DNA from: Microbacterium sp. BR1
GTDB taxonomy: Bacteria; Actinomycetota; Actinomycetes; Actinomycetales; Microbacteriaceae
Reading direction: 5' to 3'
Length of the DNA stretch: 64,000 nucleotides
Assembly (NCBI RefSeq): GCF_002812725.1
Contig: NZ_NMUN01000004.1
Span: forward strand, 682,001 to 746,000
The notes below the pieces were generated by a model. The model was not told the origin of the DNA and did no database searches. It saw only the letters and a list, made by a program, of their open reading frames with translations. Below, one piece after another: positions 7,891-15,812 of this stretch. The stretch's first letter is position 1, and the number at the start of each line of letters is the position of its first letter. A program made the translations under genes and the position numbers.

Positions 7891-8650
7891 GCAGAAGACC
7901 GGACGAGGGGTGCGGGTTCCTCCCCACCTCGCCTACGCCGCGCTGATGTCGGGCTCGCACGTTTTTTCACACCTCAGCGCTGCCCGACTCCACGCCATCC
8001 CGCTGCCGACGAGACTCGAGACCGACGAACGGGTGCACGTCACGCTGGTGCGGGGACGTGCACCACGGGGGCCCGGAGTAGTGGGCCACACGACAGGCCG
8101 AACTCCGTCCACCCGCCTACTCGGACGTCTCCGCGTGACGAATCCAGCCCGCACCTGGGCGGATCTGGCCGCACCGCTCACCGTCGACGAACTCGTCATC
8201 GCGGGAGATCGACTCCTCGGGCGGCCGGGGGCGCTCGCGACACCCACCGAGATGTACGACGCGGTCGCCGATGCCTCGGGCCAGCGCGGCAGGAGAAATC
8301 TCGCTCAGGCACTCACTCTCGTGCGCGCCGGTTCGAGCTCACCCCGCGAAACGCGCGCTCGGCTGACGCTCGTGCGCGCGGGGCTTCCGGAACCTGAACT
8401 GAACGCTCCGATACCCGTGCGCGGGCGCACCCTTCACGGTGACCTGGCCTACCGTCCGTGGCGCGTGCTTCTGGAGTACGAGGGCGATCAGCACCGCACA
8501 GACCCGTGGCAATGGGCGCATGATCTCGAGCGCTACAACGATCTGGCTGAGGCCGGATGGCTCGTCATCCGAGCGTCCAAGAAGCTGAGCGACATCGGCC
8601 TCGCCACCCGCACAAGGCGTGCACTGATCTCACGCGGATGGGAGCCATGA
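7853..8650 (+). CDS. DUF559/AbiEi-like C-terminal endonuclease-fold protein, probably 5'-truncated
   Basis: The frame from GTG 7853 gives 265 residues, but the first 13 or so are encoded by the palindromic element. Recognisable sequence begins after it: HVFSHLSAARLHAIPLP, then TNPARTWADLA, and a C-terminal restriction-like core LLEYEGDQHRTDPWQWAHDLERYNDL (E..GD.H, then D..R). This is the pattern of the many actinobacterial AbiEi-related/DUF559 proteins. Those normally carry an N-terminal winged-helix segment of about 50 residues, which is absent here. An ATG at 7946 is an alternative start. Copies of the same palindrome flank it on both sides. Function is unknown; it may be a remnant. Confidence 0.6.
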   Translation: MRIRWRAASRDRSQKTGRGVRVPPHLAYAALMSGSHVFSHLSAARLHAIPLPTRLETDERVHVTLVRGRAPRGPGVVGHTTGRTPSTRLLGRLRVTNPARTWADLAAPLTVDELVIAGDRLLGRPGALATPTEMYDAVADASGQRGRRNLAQALTLVRAGSSSPRETRARLTLVRAGLPEPELNAPIPVRGRTLHGDLAYRPWRVLLEYEGDQHRTDPWQWAHDLERYNDLAEAGWLVIRASKKLSDIGLATRTRRALISRGWEP

Positions 8651-8651
8651 C

Positions 8652-8707
8652 GAACGGTCGCGACTCGCCGCCTGAGGTGTATCGCTTGCGGCGAGTCGCG
8701 ACCGTTC
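8652..8707. repeat. 56-nt palindromic element, copy 2
   Basis: Perfect 19-bp arms (GAACGGTCGCGACTCGCCG and its complement) with an 18-nt loop. It begins one base after the stop of the upstream gene and lies between two convergent genes, where it could act as a bidirectional terminator hairpin. Confidence 0.9.
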
Positions 8708-8739
8708 GGGGACTGGTCGGGGTCAGCGGGCCGACCGGG

Positions 8740-9873
8740 TCAGCGGGCGTCGGGTGCGGGGGGCTGCTCGACCGTGGGCGGCGTGCCCTTCTCGTCCGCA
8801 ACGACCGCGGCCGCCGCGGTGGGCGTGCCGGCGGGCCCGTCCGCGACAGCAGGAGTCCCCGCATCCGTCGTCCCCGCGCCGCCCGCTGCGACGACGCGAC
8901 GGTCGCGCGCCGAGGCGATGAGGCTCGCGACGGTCGCGACGACCATGGACGCGACGATCACGCCGAGCGACGTCCAGGTCGAGATCTCGGGGGCCCACTC
9001 GATGTGCTCACCGCCGTTGATGAACGGCAGTTCGTTCACGTGCATCGCGTGCAGCACGAGCTTCACGCCGATGAACGCCAGGATGAACGCGATTCCGTAA
9101 TGCAGGTACCGCAGGCGATCCAGCAGGTCGCCGAGCAGGAAGTACAGCTGCCGCAGTCCCATCAGGGCGAAGATGTTGGCCGTGAAGACGATGAACGGGC
9201 TTGTCGTGATGCCGAAGATCGCCGGGATCGAGTCGATCGCGAAGAGCAGATCGGTCACACCGATCGCCGCGAACACGATGATCATCGGCGTCCAGATCTT
9301 CTTGCCGTTCACGACCGTGCGGATCTTCTTGCCGTCGTACTCGTCGCTGATGTCGATGGTGCGACGGAGCATCCGCACGATGAAGTTCTCGCGCTTGACC
9401 TCTTCGTCGTGGTCGCCCGGGAACGCCTGACGGATCGCCGTCCAGACCAGGAAGGCGCCGAAGACGTAGAAGATCGGGCTGAAGTTCTCGATCACCGCGG
9501 CGCCGACGAGGATGAACGCGCCACGCAGCACGAGCGCGATGATGATGCCCACCATCAGGACCTCTTGCTGGTACCGACGAGGCACCGCGAACTGGCTCAT
9601 GATCAGCACGAAGACGAAGAGGTTGTCGATCGACAGGCTGTACTCGGTCAGCCAGCCGGCCACGAACTGGCCCGCGTATTCGCCGCCCGCGAAGACCCAC
9701 ATCAGCCCCGCGAAGATCAGCGCGAGCGTGACGTAGAAGACGACCCACAGGGTCGATTCACGTGTGGAGGGGATGTGGGGGCGCTTGAGGATCAGCAGCA
9801 GGTCGGCGGCCAAGATCAGCGTCAGCGCGACGAGCGAGCCGATCTCGAACCACAGGGGCAGTTCCAGGTCCAT
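8740..9873 (-). CDS. TerC family integral membrane protein
   Basis: A 377-residue multi-spanning membrane protein of the TerC/Alx family, several members of which export manganese or support secreted-protein metalation. About nine hydrophobic segments are visible, with the acidic intramembrane signatures EYSLSIDNLFVFVLI (about residue 80) and VTDLLFAIDSIPAIFGIT (about 205) that mark the family. The last 55 residues are a low-complexity Ala/Pro/Thr cytoplasmic tail not needed for the fold. The gene stands alone with a 170-nt 5' leader that resembles a yybP-ykoY manganese riboswitch, which would fit Mn2+ export. Tellurite resistance is the historic name only. Confidence 0.9.
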   Translation of the reverse strand: MDLELPLWFEIGSLVALTLILAADLLLILKRPHIPSTRESTLWVVFYVTLALIFAGLMWVFAGGEYAGQFVAGWLTEYSLSIDNLFVFVLIMSQFAVPRRYQQEVLMVGIIIALVLRGAFILVGAAVIENFSPIFYVFGAFLVWTAIRQAFPGDHDEEVKRENFIVRMLRRTIDISDEYDGKKIRTVVNGKKIWTPMIIVFAAIGVTDLLFAIDSIPAIFGITTSPFIVFTANIFALMGLRQLYFLLGDLLDRLRYLHYGIAFILAFIGVKLVLHAMHVNELPFINGGEHIEWAPEISTWTSLGVIVASMVVATVASLIASARDRRVVAAGGAGTTDAGTPAVADGPAGTPTAAAAVVADEKGTPPTVEQPPAPDAR

Positions 9874-9908
9874 GGAGGGCCTTTCAAGAAAAAGGGAGGG
9901 TCATTCGA

Positions 9909-10020
9909 AGACGAAAGTCTCTCCCTCGCCCCCATCGTGCCGGGCGGCGCACACCCGGGGCCGCGTCGTCGGGGCCCGTGATGACGGATGCGCGCTGTCG
10001 GGATACTCCCTCTCGCGTCG
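9909..10020 (-). ncRNA. Candidate yybP-ykoY (Mn2+-sensing) riboswitch upstream of terC
   Basis: The transcribed minus strand starts GACGCGAGAGGGAGTA and ends GGGAGAGACTTTCGTC. The ends can pair (GACGCGAG with CTTTCGTC), and a purine-rich GGGAGTA on one side faces GAGAGACTTT on the other, resembling the conserved paired loops of this class. It sits immediately after a -10 box and before a TerC gene, the class's usual target. I cannot run a covariance model, so this is a pattern-level call. Confidence 0.5.
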
Positions 10021-10023
10021 GCA

Positions 10024-10029
10024 AGCCTA
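10024..10029 (-). promoter_or_regulatory. -10 element for terC transcript
   Basis: TAGGCT on the minus strand lies a few bases upstream of the putative riboswitch, so that the aptamer would begin at or near the transcription start. Confidence 0.45.
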
Positions 10030-10090
10030 GCCCCCGTTGAATCTCTTTGAGACGATCCGCGAGATGTCGACACCTGCAGGGTGAGAGACA

Positions 10091-10708
10091 ATGAGCGGCA
10101 GCCGCGCCACGCCGACGAGCAGGGAGCGAGGAGCGGCACACCGAGACGACATGGCCGGGATGGTGGACGTGAGCGACAGGATGCTGGTGGCACAGGCCGC
10201 CGCGGGCAGTGAGCACGCTTTCCGTGCCCTCTACGCGACGTATGTGAAGCCCGTGTACTGGATCGCGCACCGCCTGCTGCAGGATGCCTCGGACGCCGAG
10301 GACGTCACGCAAGAGACGTTCGTGGTGGCCTGGCGGAAGCTGCCGGCGCTCGAACTGGCGAGCGATTCGCTGCTGCCCTGGCTCAGCACGATCTGTCGCT
10401 TCCAGGCGGCGAATCGGATGCGTGCCCGTCGGCGCGATCGTGAGCACGCGGGTGCCGTGGCCGACGAGACGCTGCCGGACACGATCGACGTCGAGCAGCA
10501 GATCATCGACGCCGAGGTGGCCGAGCGGATCCTGCGCGAGGTCGAGGGGCTCTCGCCGCTCGACCGCGAGATCTTCGTGCTGTGCGCCTCGGGCGGGTAC
10601 GCCTACCAAGCCGCCGCGGATGAGCTGGGCGTGCCGCACGGCGTGGTCCGCAATCGTCTCTCGCGAATCCGCACGCGCATGCGGACGGCGATCGGAGAGA
10701 CCACATGA
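10091..10708 (+). CDS. RNA polymerase sigma factor, ECF/sigma-70 family
   Basis: A 205-residue sigma factor with region 2 (AFRALYATYVKPVYWIAHRLL, then DAEDVTQETFVVAW, which contains the -10 recognition helix) and region 4 (LSPLDREIFVLCASGGYAYQAAADELGVPHGVVRNRLSRIRTRM). Region 3 is absent, as in ECF sigma factors. The start could be the ATG at 10091 or downstream at 10151 or 10160; conserved sequence begins only at about residue 27. Its stop overlaps the next gene (ATGA), so the two proteins are made together and the partner probably acts as its membrane-bound regulator. Confidence 0.88.
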   Translation: MSGSRATPTSRERGAAHRDDMAGMVDVSDRMLVAQAAAGSEHAFRALYATYVKPVYWIAHRLLQDASDAEDVTQETFVVAWRKLPALELASDSLLPWLSTICRFQAANRMRARRRDREHAGAVADETLPDTIDVEQQIIDAEVAERILREVEGLSPLDREIFVLCASGGYAYQAAADELGVPHGVVRNRLSRIRTRMRTAIGETT

Positions 10709-11877
10709 ACACGACGCAGGATGCCTCGGACCGAGACGCACTTCCCGAGGTGACGGACGAAACCATCGCGCGGATCGAATCGGCGATCTTCGCCGAGATC
10801 GGTGCGGACAGACGTCGGCGCAGCGCTCGTCGGGGTCGGGTGTGGGCCGGAGTCGGCGCGGCGGCCGGTGTGGTCGTCATCGCGGCGCTGGTCGGGTCCT
10901 CGATCACGGGCGGACTCCCGGGCTTCTCGGGGGCGTCGAACGAGGCCGGGCAGCCGCTCATCGGACAGGTCCAGGAGGGCGATATGTCCGTCGTTCCCGA
11001 GTCCGCGGAGGACGTGACGCTCGACGGGGATGCCCTCAAGGGCGCCGTCGACGGCAACGCGACATCCGGCGGCATGATCGCGCGCGGCGGCGCGGACAGC
11101 GCCGCCGACGCATCCGACGCCCGCGAACTGATCGCGTCCGGCTCGCTCAGCCTGCGCGTGGACGACATCGACGCGGCGGCGGCCACGGTCGCCGATGTTG
11201 CCGCAGCCCGCGGCGGCTACGTCGAGAGCCTGAACGTCGGGTCGAACGGCCGGGTCATGGATGCCGACGGCACGACGATCCCCGCGTCGCCGAACGGGGC
11301 ATGGGTTCAGGTCCGGATCCCGGCTGATCAACTGACCGAGACGATGGACGAGCTCGGGGCGCTGGGCGAGGTGACCGCGTCGAGTATTTCGCGGCAGGAC
11401 GTGACCGATCAGGCCGTGGATCTGCGCGCGCGAATCACATCTGCGGAGGCATCCGTCGCCCGTTTGACCGAGCTGATGTCGCAGAGCGCGACGGTCGCCG
11501 ACCTGATCGCCGCCGAATCGGCGTTGGCCGAGCGCCAGGCGACGCTGGAGTCGTATCAGCAGCAGCTCGAGATGCTCGAGAGTCAGGTCGCGATGTCGAG
11601 CCTGAGCGTCGAGCTGATGCTTGACCGAGAGACCGTCACGGCAGACCCGGCGGGGTTCGGCGACGGGCTGGTCGCGGGTTGGAACGGCCTGATCGCGACG
11701 CTGAACGGCATCGTGATCGGACTCGGATTCCTGCTGCCGTGGATCGCCGTGGTCGCAGTGGCGGGGGTCCTCGTGTGGGGGATTCGTCGCGGCATCAAGG
11801 GTCGCAGGGCGCGGCGGGCCGAGCAGCGCGTTCGCGAGGCTGCCGCGGCCTCGACCGAGCGGTCCGAGGACGGCTGA
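10705..11877 (+). CDS. DUF4349 membrane protein, probable anti-sigma partner
   Basis: A 390-residue protein overlapping the sigma gene by four bases. Residues 1-40 are a charged cytoplasmic segment; a transmembrane helix (about 50-70) leads to an extracytoplasmic domain. DUF4349 spans about 130-345, with the typical ELIASGSLSLRV strand, GGYVESL, LRARITSAEASVARL and a long coiled coil (EAQATLES-type heptads around 270-300). A second membrane helix pair follows near 340-370 and a basic Ala/Arg-rich tail ends the protein. Placement of an N-terminal cytosolic piece directly after a sigma gene suggests that it holds the sigma factor and senses envelope stress; this is inference. Confidence 0.75.
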   Translation: MNTTQDASDRDALPEVTDETIARIESAIFAEIGADRRRRSARRGRVWAGVGAAAGVVVIAALVGSSITGGLPGFSGASNEAGQPLIGQVQEGDMSVVPESAEDVTLDGDALKGAVDGNATSGGMIARGGADSAADASDARELIASGSLSLRVDDIDAAAATVADVAAARGGYVESLNVGSNGRVMDADGTTIPASPNGAWVQVRIPADQLTETMDELGALGEVTASSISRQDVTDQAVDLRARITSAEASVARLTELMSQSATVADLIAAESALAERQATLESYQQQLEMLESQVAMSSLSVELMLDRETVTADPAGFGDGLVAGWNGLIATLNGIVIGLGFLLPWIAVVAVAGVLVWGIRRGIKGRRARRAEQRVREAAAASTERSEDG

Positions 11878-11909
11878 GCCGCGACGAGCAGACGACGCTG
11901 GGCCGCGGC

Positions 11910-11915
11910 TAGGCT
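11910..11915 (+). promoter_or_regulatory. -10 element of leaderless hydrolase promoter
   Basis: TAGGCT followed by six bases (CGCGGG) and the GTG start at 11922. Confidence 0.45.
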
Positions 11916-11921
11916 CGCGGG

Positions 11922-12709
11922 GTGCCGAGGAATCATGCCCTGCCGGACGGTGAAGACGTGCCCGAGCCGCGCGACCGCACGGTCCGCCTCGGAGACCAGG
12001 TGATCGTCTACGAGGCGACGGGCACGCTCGGCGGCCCGGACTTCGTCCTCGTGCACGGCATCGGCATGGGTCACACCGTCTTCCGCGGCCTCGCGAGAGA
12101 ACTCGGCACCGTCGGGCGCGTGTTCGCCCTCGACCTGCCCGGGTTCGGCGAGTCCCCCGAGCCATCGACCCCGCGCTCGATGGCGGAGTCGGGCGACCTG
12201 ATCGTCGCGTTCGTGGAACAGCTCGGCATCGACGAGCCCGTGCTCGTCGGGCATTCGATGGGTACGCAGGTCGTCGCGGGGCAGTGGCGAGGCATCCGGC
12301 CGTCTCCGACCGCATCGTCTTGATCGCTCCAACGGTGAACGCCGCCGAACGAACCGCTCGGATCCAGGCGTGGCGGATGCTTCAGGATCTGATCGACGAG
12401 AACCCCCGCGTGATCTGGCTCGGTGCCGTCAACTACATCAAGACCGGGCCGCGCTGGTTCTTGCGCAAACTGCGCGTGATGCTCGACCACCGGCTCGAGC
12501 AGACGCTGCCCGAGGTGCGCGCGGATGCGCTCGTGCTACGCGGCGCCGACGACCGGGTGTGCCCGCACGACTGGGTGGCCGAGGTCACCCGGCTGCTTCC
12601 CCGCGCGCACATGCGCGAGATTCCCGGCCGCGGTCACGAGGCGATGATCACGAAGCCGGATCCGGTGGCTCGGATGATCCTCGCCCACGCCCGGGGCGAG
12701 TTCGACTAG
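11922..12709 (+). pseudogene. Alpha/beta hydrolase interrupted by a frameshift
   Basis: Two overlapping frames together encode one alpha/beta hydrolase of about 260 residues. The first (11922-12323) has the oxyanion region LVHGIGMG and the nucleophile elbow GHSMG, then drifts into unrelated sequence. The second, from about 12284, supplies ARHPAVSDRIVLIAPTVN, the acid in RGADDRVCP and the catalytic His in GRGHEAM. Joining them needs one extra base near 12283: CAGTGGCG would read CAG GTG GCG with one G restored, giving VVAGQVARHPAV across the junction. Either a real inactivating deletion or a sequencing error. The final TAG overlaps the stop of the convergent DUF2510 gene. Confidence 0.8.
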
Positions 12710-13401
12710 GAGACCTGCAGGTTGCCAGTCTGCTCGAAGATGATGTCGAACATCTCGCCCATGATCATGCCGGCGTAGACGACTCCGACGATCACGCTCA
12801 GCGCCGAGACGGCGATCCAGACCCACACCGGCGCCAAGCCCTTGCCCGTCTGCCGACGCAGGATCACGCCGCGGCCGATCACGTAGACACCGTTCGTGAC
12901 GACGAGGGCGAGGAAAGCCCAGGCCCAGTGGAACGGCTTCTGGATGCCGCGGCGCTTCAGCTCACGCCAGTCGAGCCAGGCGAACAGGACGCCGATCCCG
13001 GCCACGACGAAGCCCGCGATGCTCAGGCCCACCGATGTGAGCGTCATGCCGACGGACGGCAGCATCGGGTTGGCTGTGTCGAGCGAGGACATGTCGAGGC
13101 TCGACTCGAGGTATCCCCGCCAGTCGATGAGGAAGATCGTCGGCAGCATCACCAACGGCAGCAGCACCACGAGCCAGATCCACACCGTGTTGGTCTGGAT
13201 GTCGGGCCGCAGCGGTGTGCTGGGCGCGGCGGGTGCCTGGGGGTACTGCGCCGCGTCCGTCTGGGCCGGCTGCACCGATCCGGATGCCGCGGGCACCGCG
13301 TGTTCGGTCCAGCCCAGGCCATCCCACCAACGCTGCCACGAGGAGTCCCTCGGATCGGGGTACCAACCTGCGGGGACGTTCGTGGGGGTGCTGTCCGACA
13401 T
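12706..13401 (-). CDS. DUF2510 domain membrane protein
   Basis: A 231-residue protein with an N-terminal DUF2510 motif (AGWYPDP then QRWWDGLGWTEH, residues 10-35), a Pro/Ala linker and four predicted membrane helices (about 70-90, 115-145, 165-185, 200-220). DUF2510 is a short Trp-rich module fused to many actinobacterial membrane proteins, with no defined role. GAGAGGCGACG precedes the ATG at 13401. It is convergent with the broken hydrolase and uses the same CTAG for its stop codon. Confidence 0.8.
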   Translation of the reverse strand: MSDSTPTNVPAGWYPDPRDSSWQRWWDGLGWTEHAVPAASGSVQPAQTDAAQYPQAPAAPSTPLRPDIQTNTVWIWLVVLLPLVMLPTIFLIDWRGYLESSLDMSSLDTANPMLPSVGMTLTSVGLSIAGFVVAGIGVLFAWLDWRELKRRGIQKPFHWAWAFLALVVTNGVYVIGRGVILRRQTGKGLAPVWVWIAVSALSVIVGVVYAGMIMGEMFDIIFEQTGNLQVS

Positions 13402-13414
13402 CGTCGCCTCTCGT

Positions 13415-13450
13415 CGTTCGTATCGAGTTCGTTCGTATCGAGTTCGTTCG
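13415..13450. repeat. 15-bp tandem direct repeat upstream of the DUF2510 gene
   Basis: CGTTCGTATCGAGTT occurs twice in tandem (13415-13429, 13430-13444) followed by a partial third unit CGTTCG. It lies in the 5' leader of the DUF2510 gene, so copy number could alter its promoter or leader spacing. Confidence 0.8.
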
Positions 13451-13507
13451 CTCCCGCGCGCGCACGGTCGCCGCGCCCGCGCGGGAACCAGCGAGTCTAC
13501 CGAGAGC

Positions 13508-13885
13508 TCAGGCGAGGAGCTTGGCCTTCGCGGCCTGGAACTCGGCGTCGCTCAGGACTCCCGCGTCCTTCAGAGCGGCGAGCTTCTGCAGCTCACCCAC
13601 CAGGTCGATCGTCGGCGCGGTTGCCGGGGCAACTGCCGGCGGCGCGGCGGCCGGAGCTGCCGGAGCCTGCGCGGCGACCTGGGCCGCGGCCGCCTGAGCT
13701 GCGGTGTCGATCTGCGCCTGCTGCTGCGCGGCCCGGTACTGGTCCTGCTCGTACTGGTCCTGCGCGCGACGCTGCTGGCGCCCCGACATCGCACCGCTCA
13801 CGGCCGACGCGGTACCCGCGACGACGGCCGTGCGGGCGGCGAGTCCGAGCAGTCCGGGGCGTCCCATTCTTCTCATCACAAGCAT
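13508..13885 (-). CDS. SHOCT domain protein
   Basis: A 125-residue protein with an N-terminal Gly/Ala-rich hydrophobic stretch, a Gln/Ala-rich helical middle (about residues 35-85, with many AAQ-type repeats) and a C-terminal SHOCT motif (LQKLAALKDAGVLSDAEFQAAK), a short helical oligomerisation-type module. SHOCT proteins in actinobacteria are often paired with DUF6325 genes, as here. The start is ambiguous between 13885 and 13876; AGGAACGG lies just upstream of both. Function unknown. Confidence 0.75.
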   Translation of the reverse strand: MLVMRRMGRPGLLGLAARTAVVAGTASAVSGAMSGRQQRRAQDQYEQDQYRAAQQQAQIDTAAQAAAAQVAAQAPAAPAAAPPAVAPATAPTIDLVGELQKLAALKDAGVLSDAEFQAAKAKLLA

Positions 13886-13967
13886 CCGTTCCTACTGTCG
13901 ATCGACACGACTGGTCGATCTGCTCATTCGTGATCGGCGCGGTCGAGTGAACGCGCCGGGGTCGCCG

Positions 13968-14396
13968 TCAGTCCTCGTCGATCGATTCGATGAGGGCGTT
14001 GACGACCGGCGCGGGGATGCGCTCGACGCTCAGCAGCTGGCCGCCCGAAGCGGCGAGCTTTTCGGAGAGCCGACGCGCCCACGCGAGTTCGAGCGCGACC
14101 AGAACCGCGGATGTTCCGGGTTCGACGAGCTCCGAGAGCTCGGCGATGTCCTCGTCCCCGACGATGCCGACCGCGGCGAGTTCGACTCCCCCGAATCCGT
14201 AGTCGTCGGTCTCTTCCTCGATCTCGACGACCGTGAGGTTGCCGTCGTCATCGCGCGACATCAGCACGAGGTCGAGAAGGCGCACGAGTCCCGCATCCAG
14301 CACCTCGGCCAACGCGTCCACGACGCCCGGCGCGGGACGTTCATCCTCGAGACCGACGAGGTACAACTCGACGGGACCGTATGCGAACGCAACCAT
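13968..14396 (-). CDS. DUF6325 family protein
   Basis: A 142-residue acidic soluble protein with the DUF6325 layout: FAYGPVELYLVGL at the start, a VVDALAEVLDAGLVRLLDLVL helix, DDDGNLTVVEIEE, and a late ALELAWARRLSEKLAASGGQLL segment. GGAAGG precedes the ATG at 14396. The family is common next to SHOCT proteins and its role is unknown. The next gene downstream is the SHOCT gene in the same direction, 82 bases away, so the two are likely expressed together. Confidence 0.7.
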   Translation of the reverse strand: MVAFAYGPVELYLVGLEDERPAPGVVDALAEVLDAGLVRLLDLVLMSRDDDGNLTVVEIEEETDDYGFGGVELAAVGIVGDEDIAELSELVEPGTSAVLVALELAWARRLSEKLAASGGQLLSVERIPAPVVNALIESIDED

Positions 14397-14488
14397 GGCA
14401 GCGCCTTCCAGATAGGGGTGTTGTGCTCATCCTGACACCCCGTCGACCCCCGCCGCCACCCGACATCCGGGCACGCATCGACCGACGT

Positions 14489-15796
14489 TCACCGGGCCGC
14501 ATCCGTCGTGCCGCCCGCGCGAAGAGAGAGCAGCGCGCTCGATGCCGCGACCGCACACATGATGAGGACGCCGACCACGAGTCCAGCCCACCCGAGAGCC
14601 GCGAAGACGAGCCCCAGACACCAGCCGAACAGGCTCGAACCGCCGTAGTAGCCGAGGTAGTAGAGCGATGACGTCTGTGCGCGGGTGATCGGATCCGCCC
14701 GCGCGGGCGCCCATCCCGAGGCGATGGCGTGCGCGGCGAAGAACCCGGCCGTCATGATGACCAACCCGACGAGCACGGCGGGCGCCCAGGGCACGAGCAT
14801 CAGGGCCGTGCCCGCCGCCATCACGCCGATCCCCGCCAGCAGAACCGGCAGCCGACCGTGTCTGGTCGCGAGGGCCCCCGCCCACGGCGACGAAACGGTG
14901 CCGGCCAGATAGGCCAGGAACAGCAGCGTCACGACGGTGTGGGACAGGGAGAAAGGCGGCGCCGACAGCTGGAACCCCAGGTAGTTGTAGACCGCGACGA
15001 ACGCGCCCATGAGCAGGAAGCCCTGCGCGTAGAGGGCGAGTTGCCCCGGTGCCCGGAAGGCTGCCCAGAGGCGGACGAGGATGCCGGGGGCTCCCGCCGA
15101 GGCGACACCGGGAGGCTCACTCGCCGGGCCACGGGACTGCGTGCCACCGAGTGCTCGCGCGCCGGGTTTTCGGGATCGTCCGGGCGCGAAGCCGCGCGCC
15201 CGCGGGACGAGCCAGACGAACAGCACGGCCGCGACGGCGCAGAGCGCGGCGGTCGCCCACACGCCCGTTCGCCAGTCCACGACATCCCCGATGGGCCCGG
15301 CGACGATCCGGCCGGAGAGCCCACCAACCGTCGTCCCCGCGATATAGCTGCCCGCCGCCGCAGCCGCGTGGCGCACGTCCACCTCTTCACTGAGGTAGGC
15401 GAGCGCGATAGCGGGGACCGCCCCGAGCGCGATGCCTTCCAGCAGGCGCACGAGGAGCAGCACCGTGATGTCCGGGCTGAACGGCGCCGCGACGCCGAGA
15501 GCGGTCGCCGCGCTGATGCCGATCACCATCGCGGGCACCCGGCAGATCCGGTCGGCGACCATCGACCACGGAATGACCGCCGCCGCCAGTCCGAGCGTCG
15601 CGGCCGAGACCGTCAGCGCAGCGGTCGCCGCCGAGACATCCGCTTCCGCCGCTATCTGAGGCAGCACCGCCTGCGGTGCGTAGAGCTGAGCGAACGTCGC
15701 GACGCCGGCGAAGAACAGTCCCGCCAGAAGGCGCCGGTACTCCCGAGTGCCGGGCAGATGCCCGGTGAACACGCTCACCGGATTCGCGTGAGACAC
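14489..15796 (-). CDS. MFS transporter, YnfM-like
   Basis: A 435-residue major facilitator with twelve predicted helices split six and six by a basic Pro/Gly loop near residue 205-250. The start YRRLLAGLFFAGVATFAQLYAPQAVLP is typical of the AraJ/YnfM branch of drug and metabolite exporters, and a motif-A-like segment MVADRICRVP follows helix 2. The GTG at 15796 was chosen because it lies shortly before the first helix; the frame is open much further upstream but that part is antisense to coding-like shadows of the NYN gene. It begins 16 bases after the NYN stop, suggesting co-transcription. Substrate unknown. Confidence 0.8.
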   Translation of the reverse strand: MSHANPVSVFTGHLPGTREYRRLLAGLFFAGVATFAQLYAPQAVLPQIAAEADVSAATAALTVSAATLGLAAAVIPWSMVADRICRVPAMVIGISAATALGVAAPFSPDITVLLLVRLLEGIALGAVPAIALAYLSEEVDVRHAAAAAGSYIAGTTVGGLSGRIVAGPIGDVVDWRTGVWATAALCAVAAVLFVWLVPRARGFAPGRSRKPGARALGGTQSRGPASEPPGVASAGAPGILVRLWAAFRAPGQLALYAQGFLLMGAFVAVYNYLGFQLSAPPFSLSHTVVTLLFLAYLAGTVSSPWAGALATRHGRLPVLLAGIGVMAAGTALMLVPWAPAVLVGLVIMTAGFFAAHAIASGWAPARADPITRAQTSSLYYLGYYGGSSLFGWCLGLVFAALGWAGLVVGVLIMCAVAASSALLSLRAGGTTDAAR

Positions 15797-15812
15797 CGTT
15801 GCCGCGTACCCG

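Noticed and set aside
7835..8707. CRISPR-like repeats
   Set aside because: Only three dispersed copies, each an inverted repeat, at distances of 0.8 and 20 kb. No array or cas genes.
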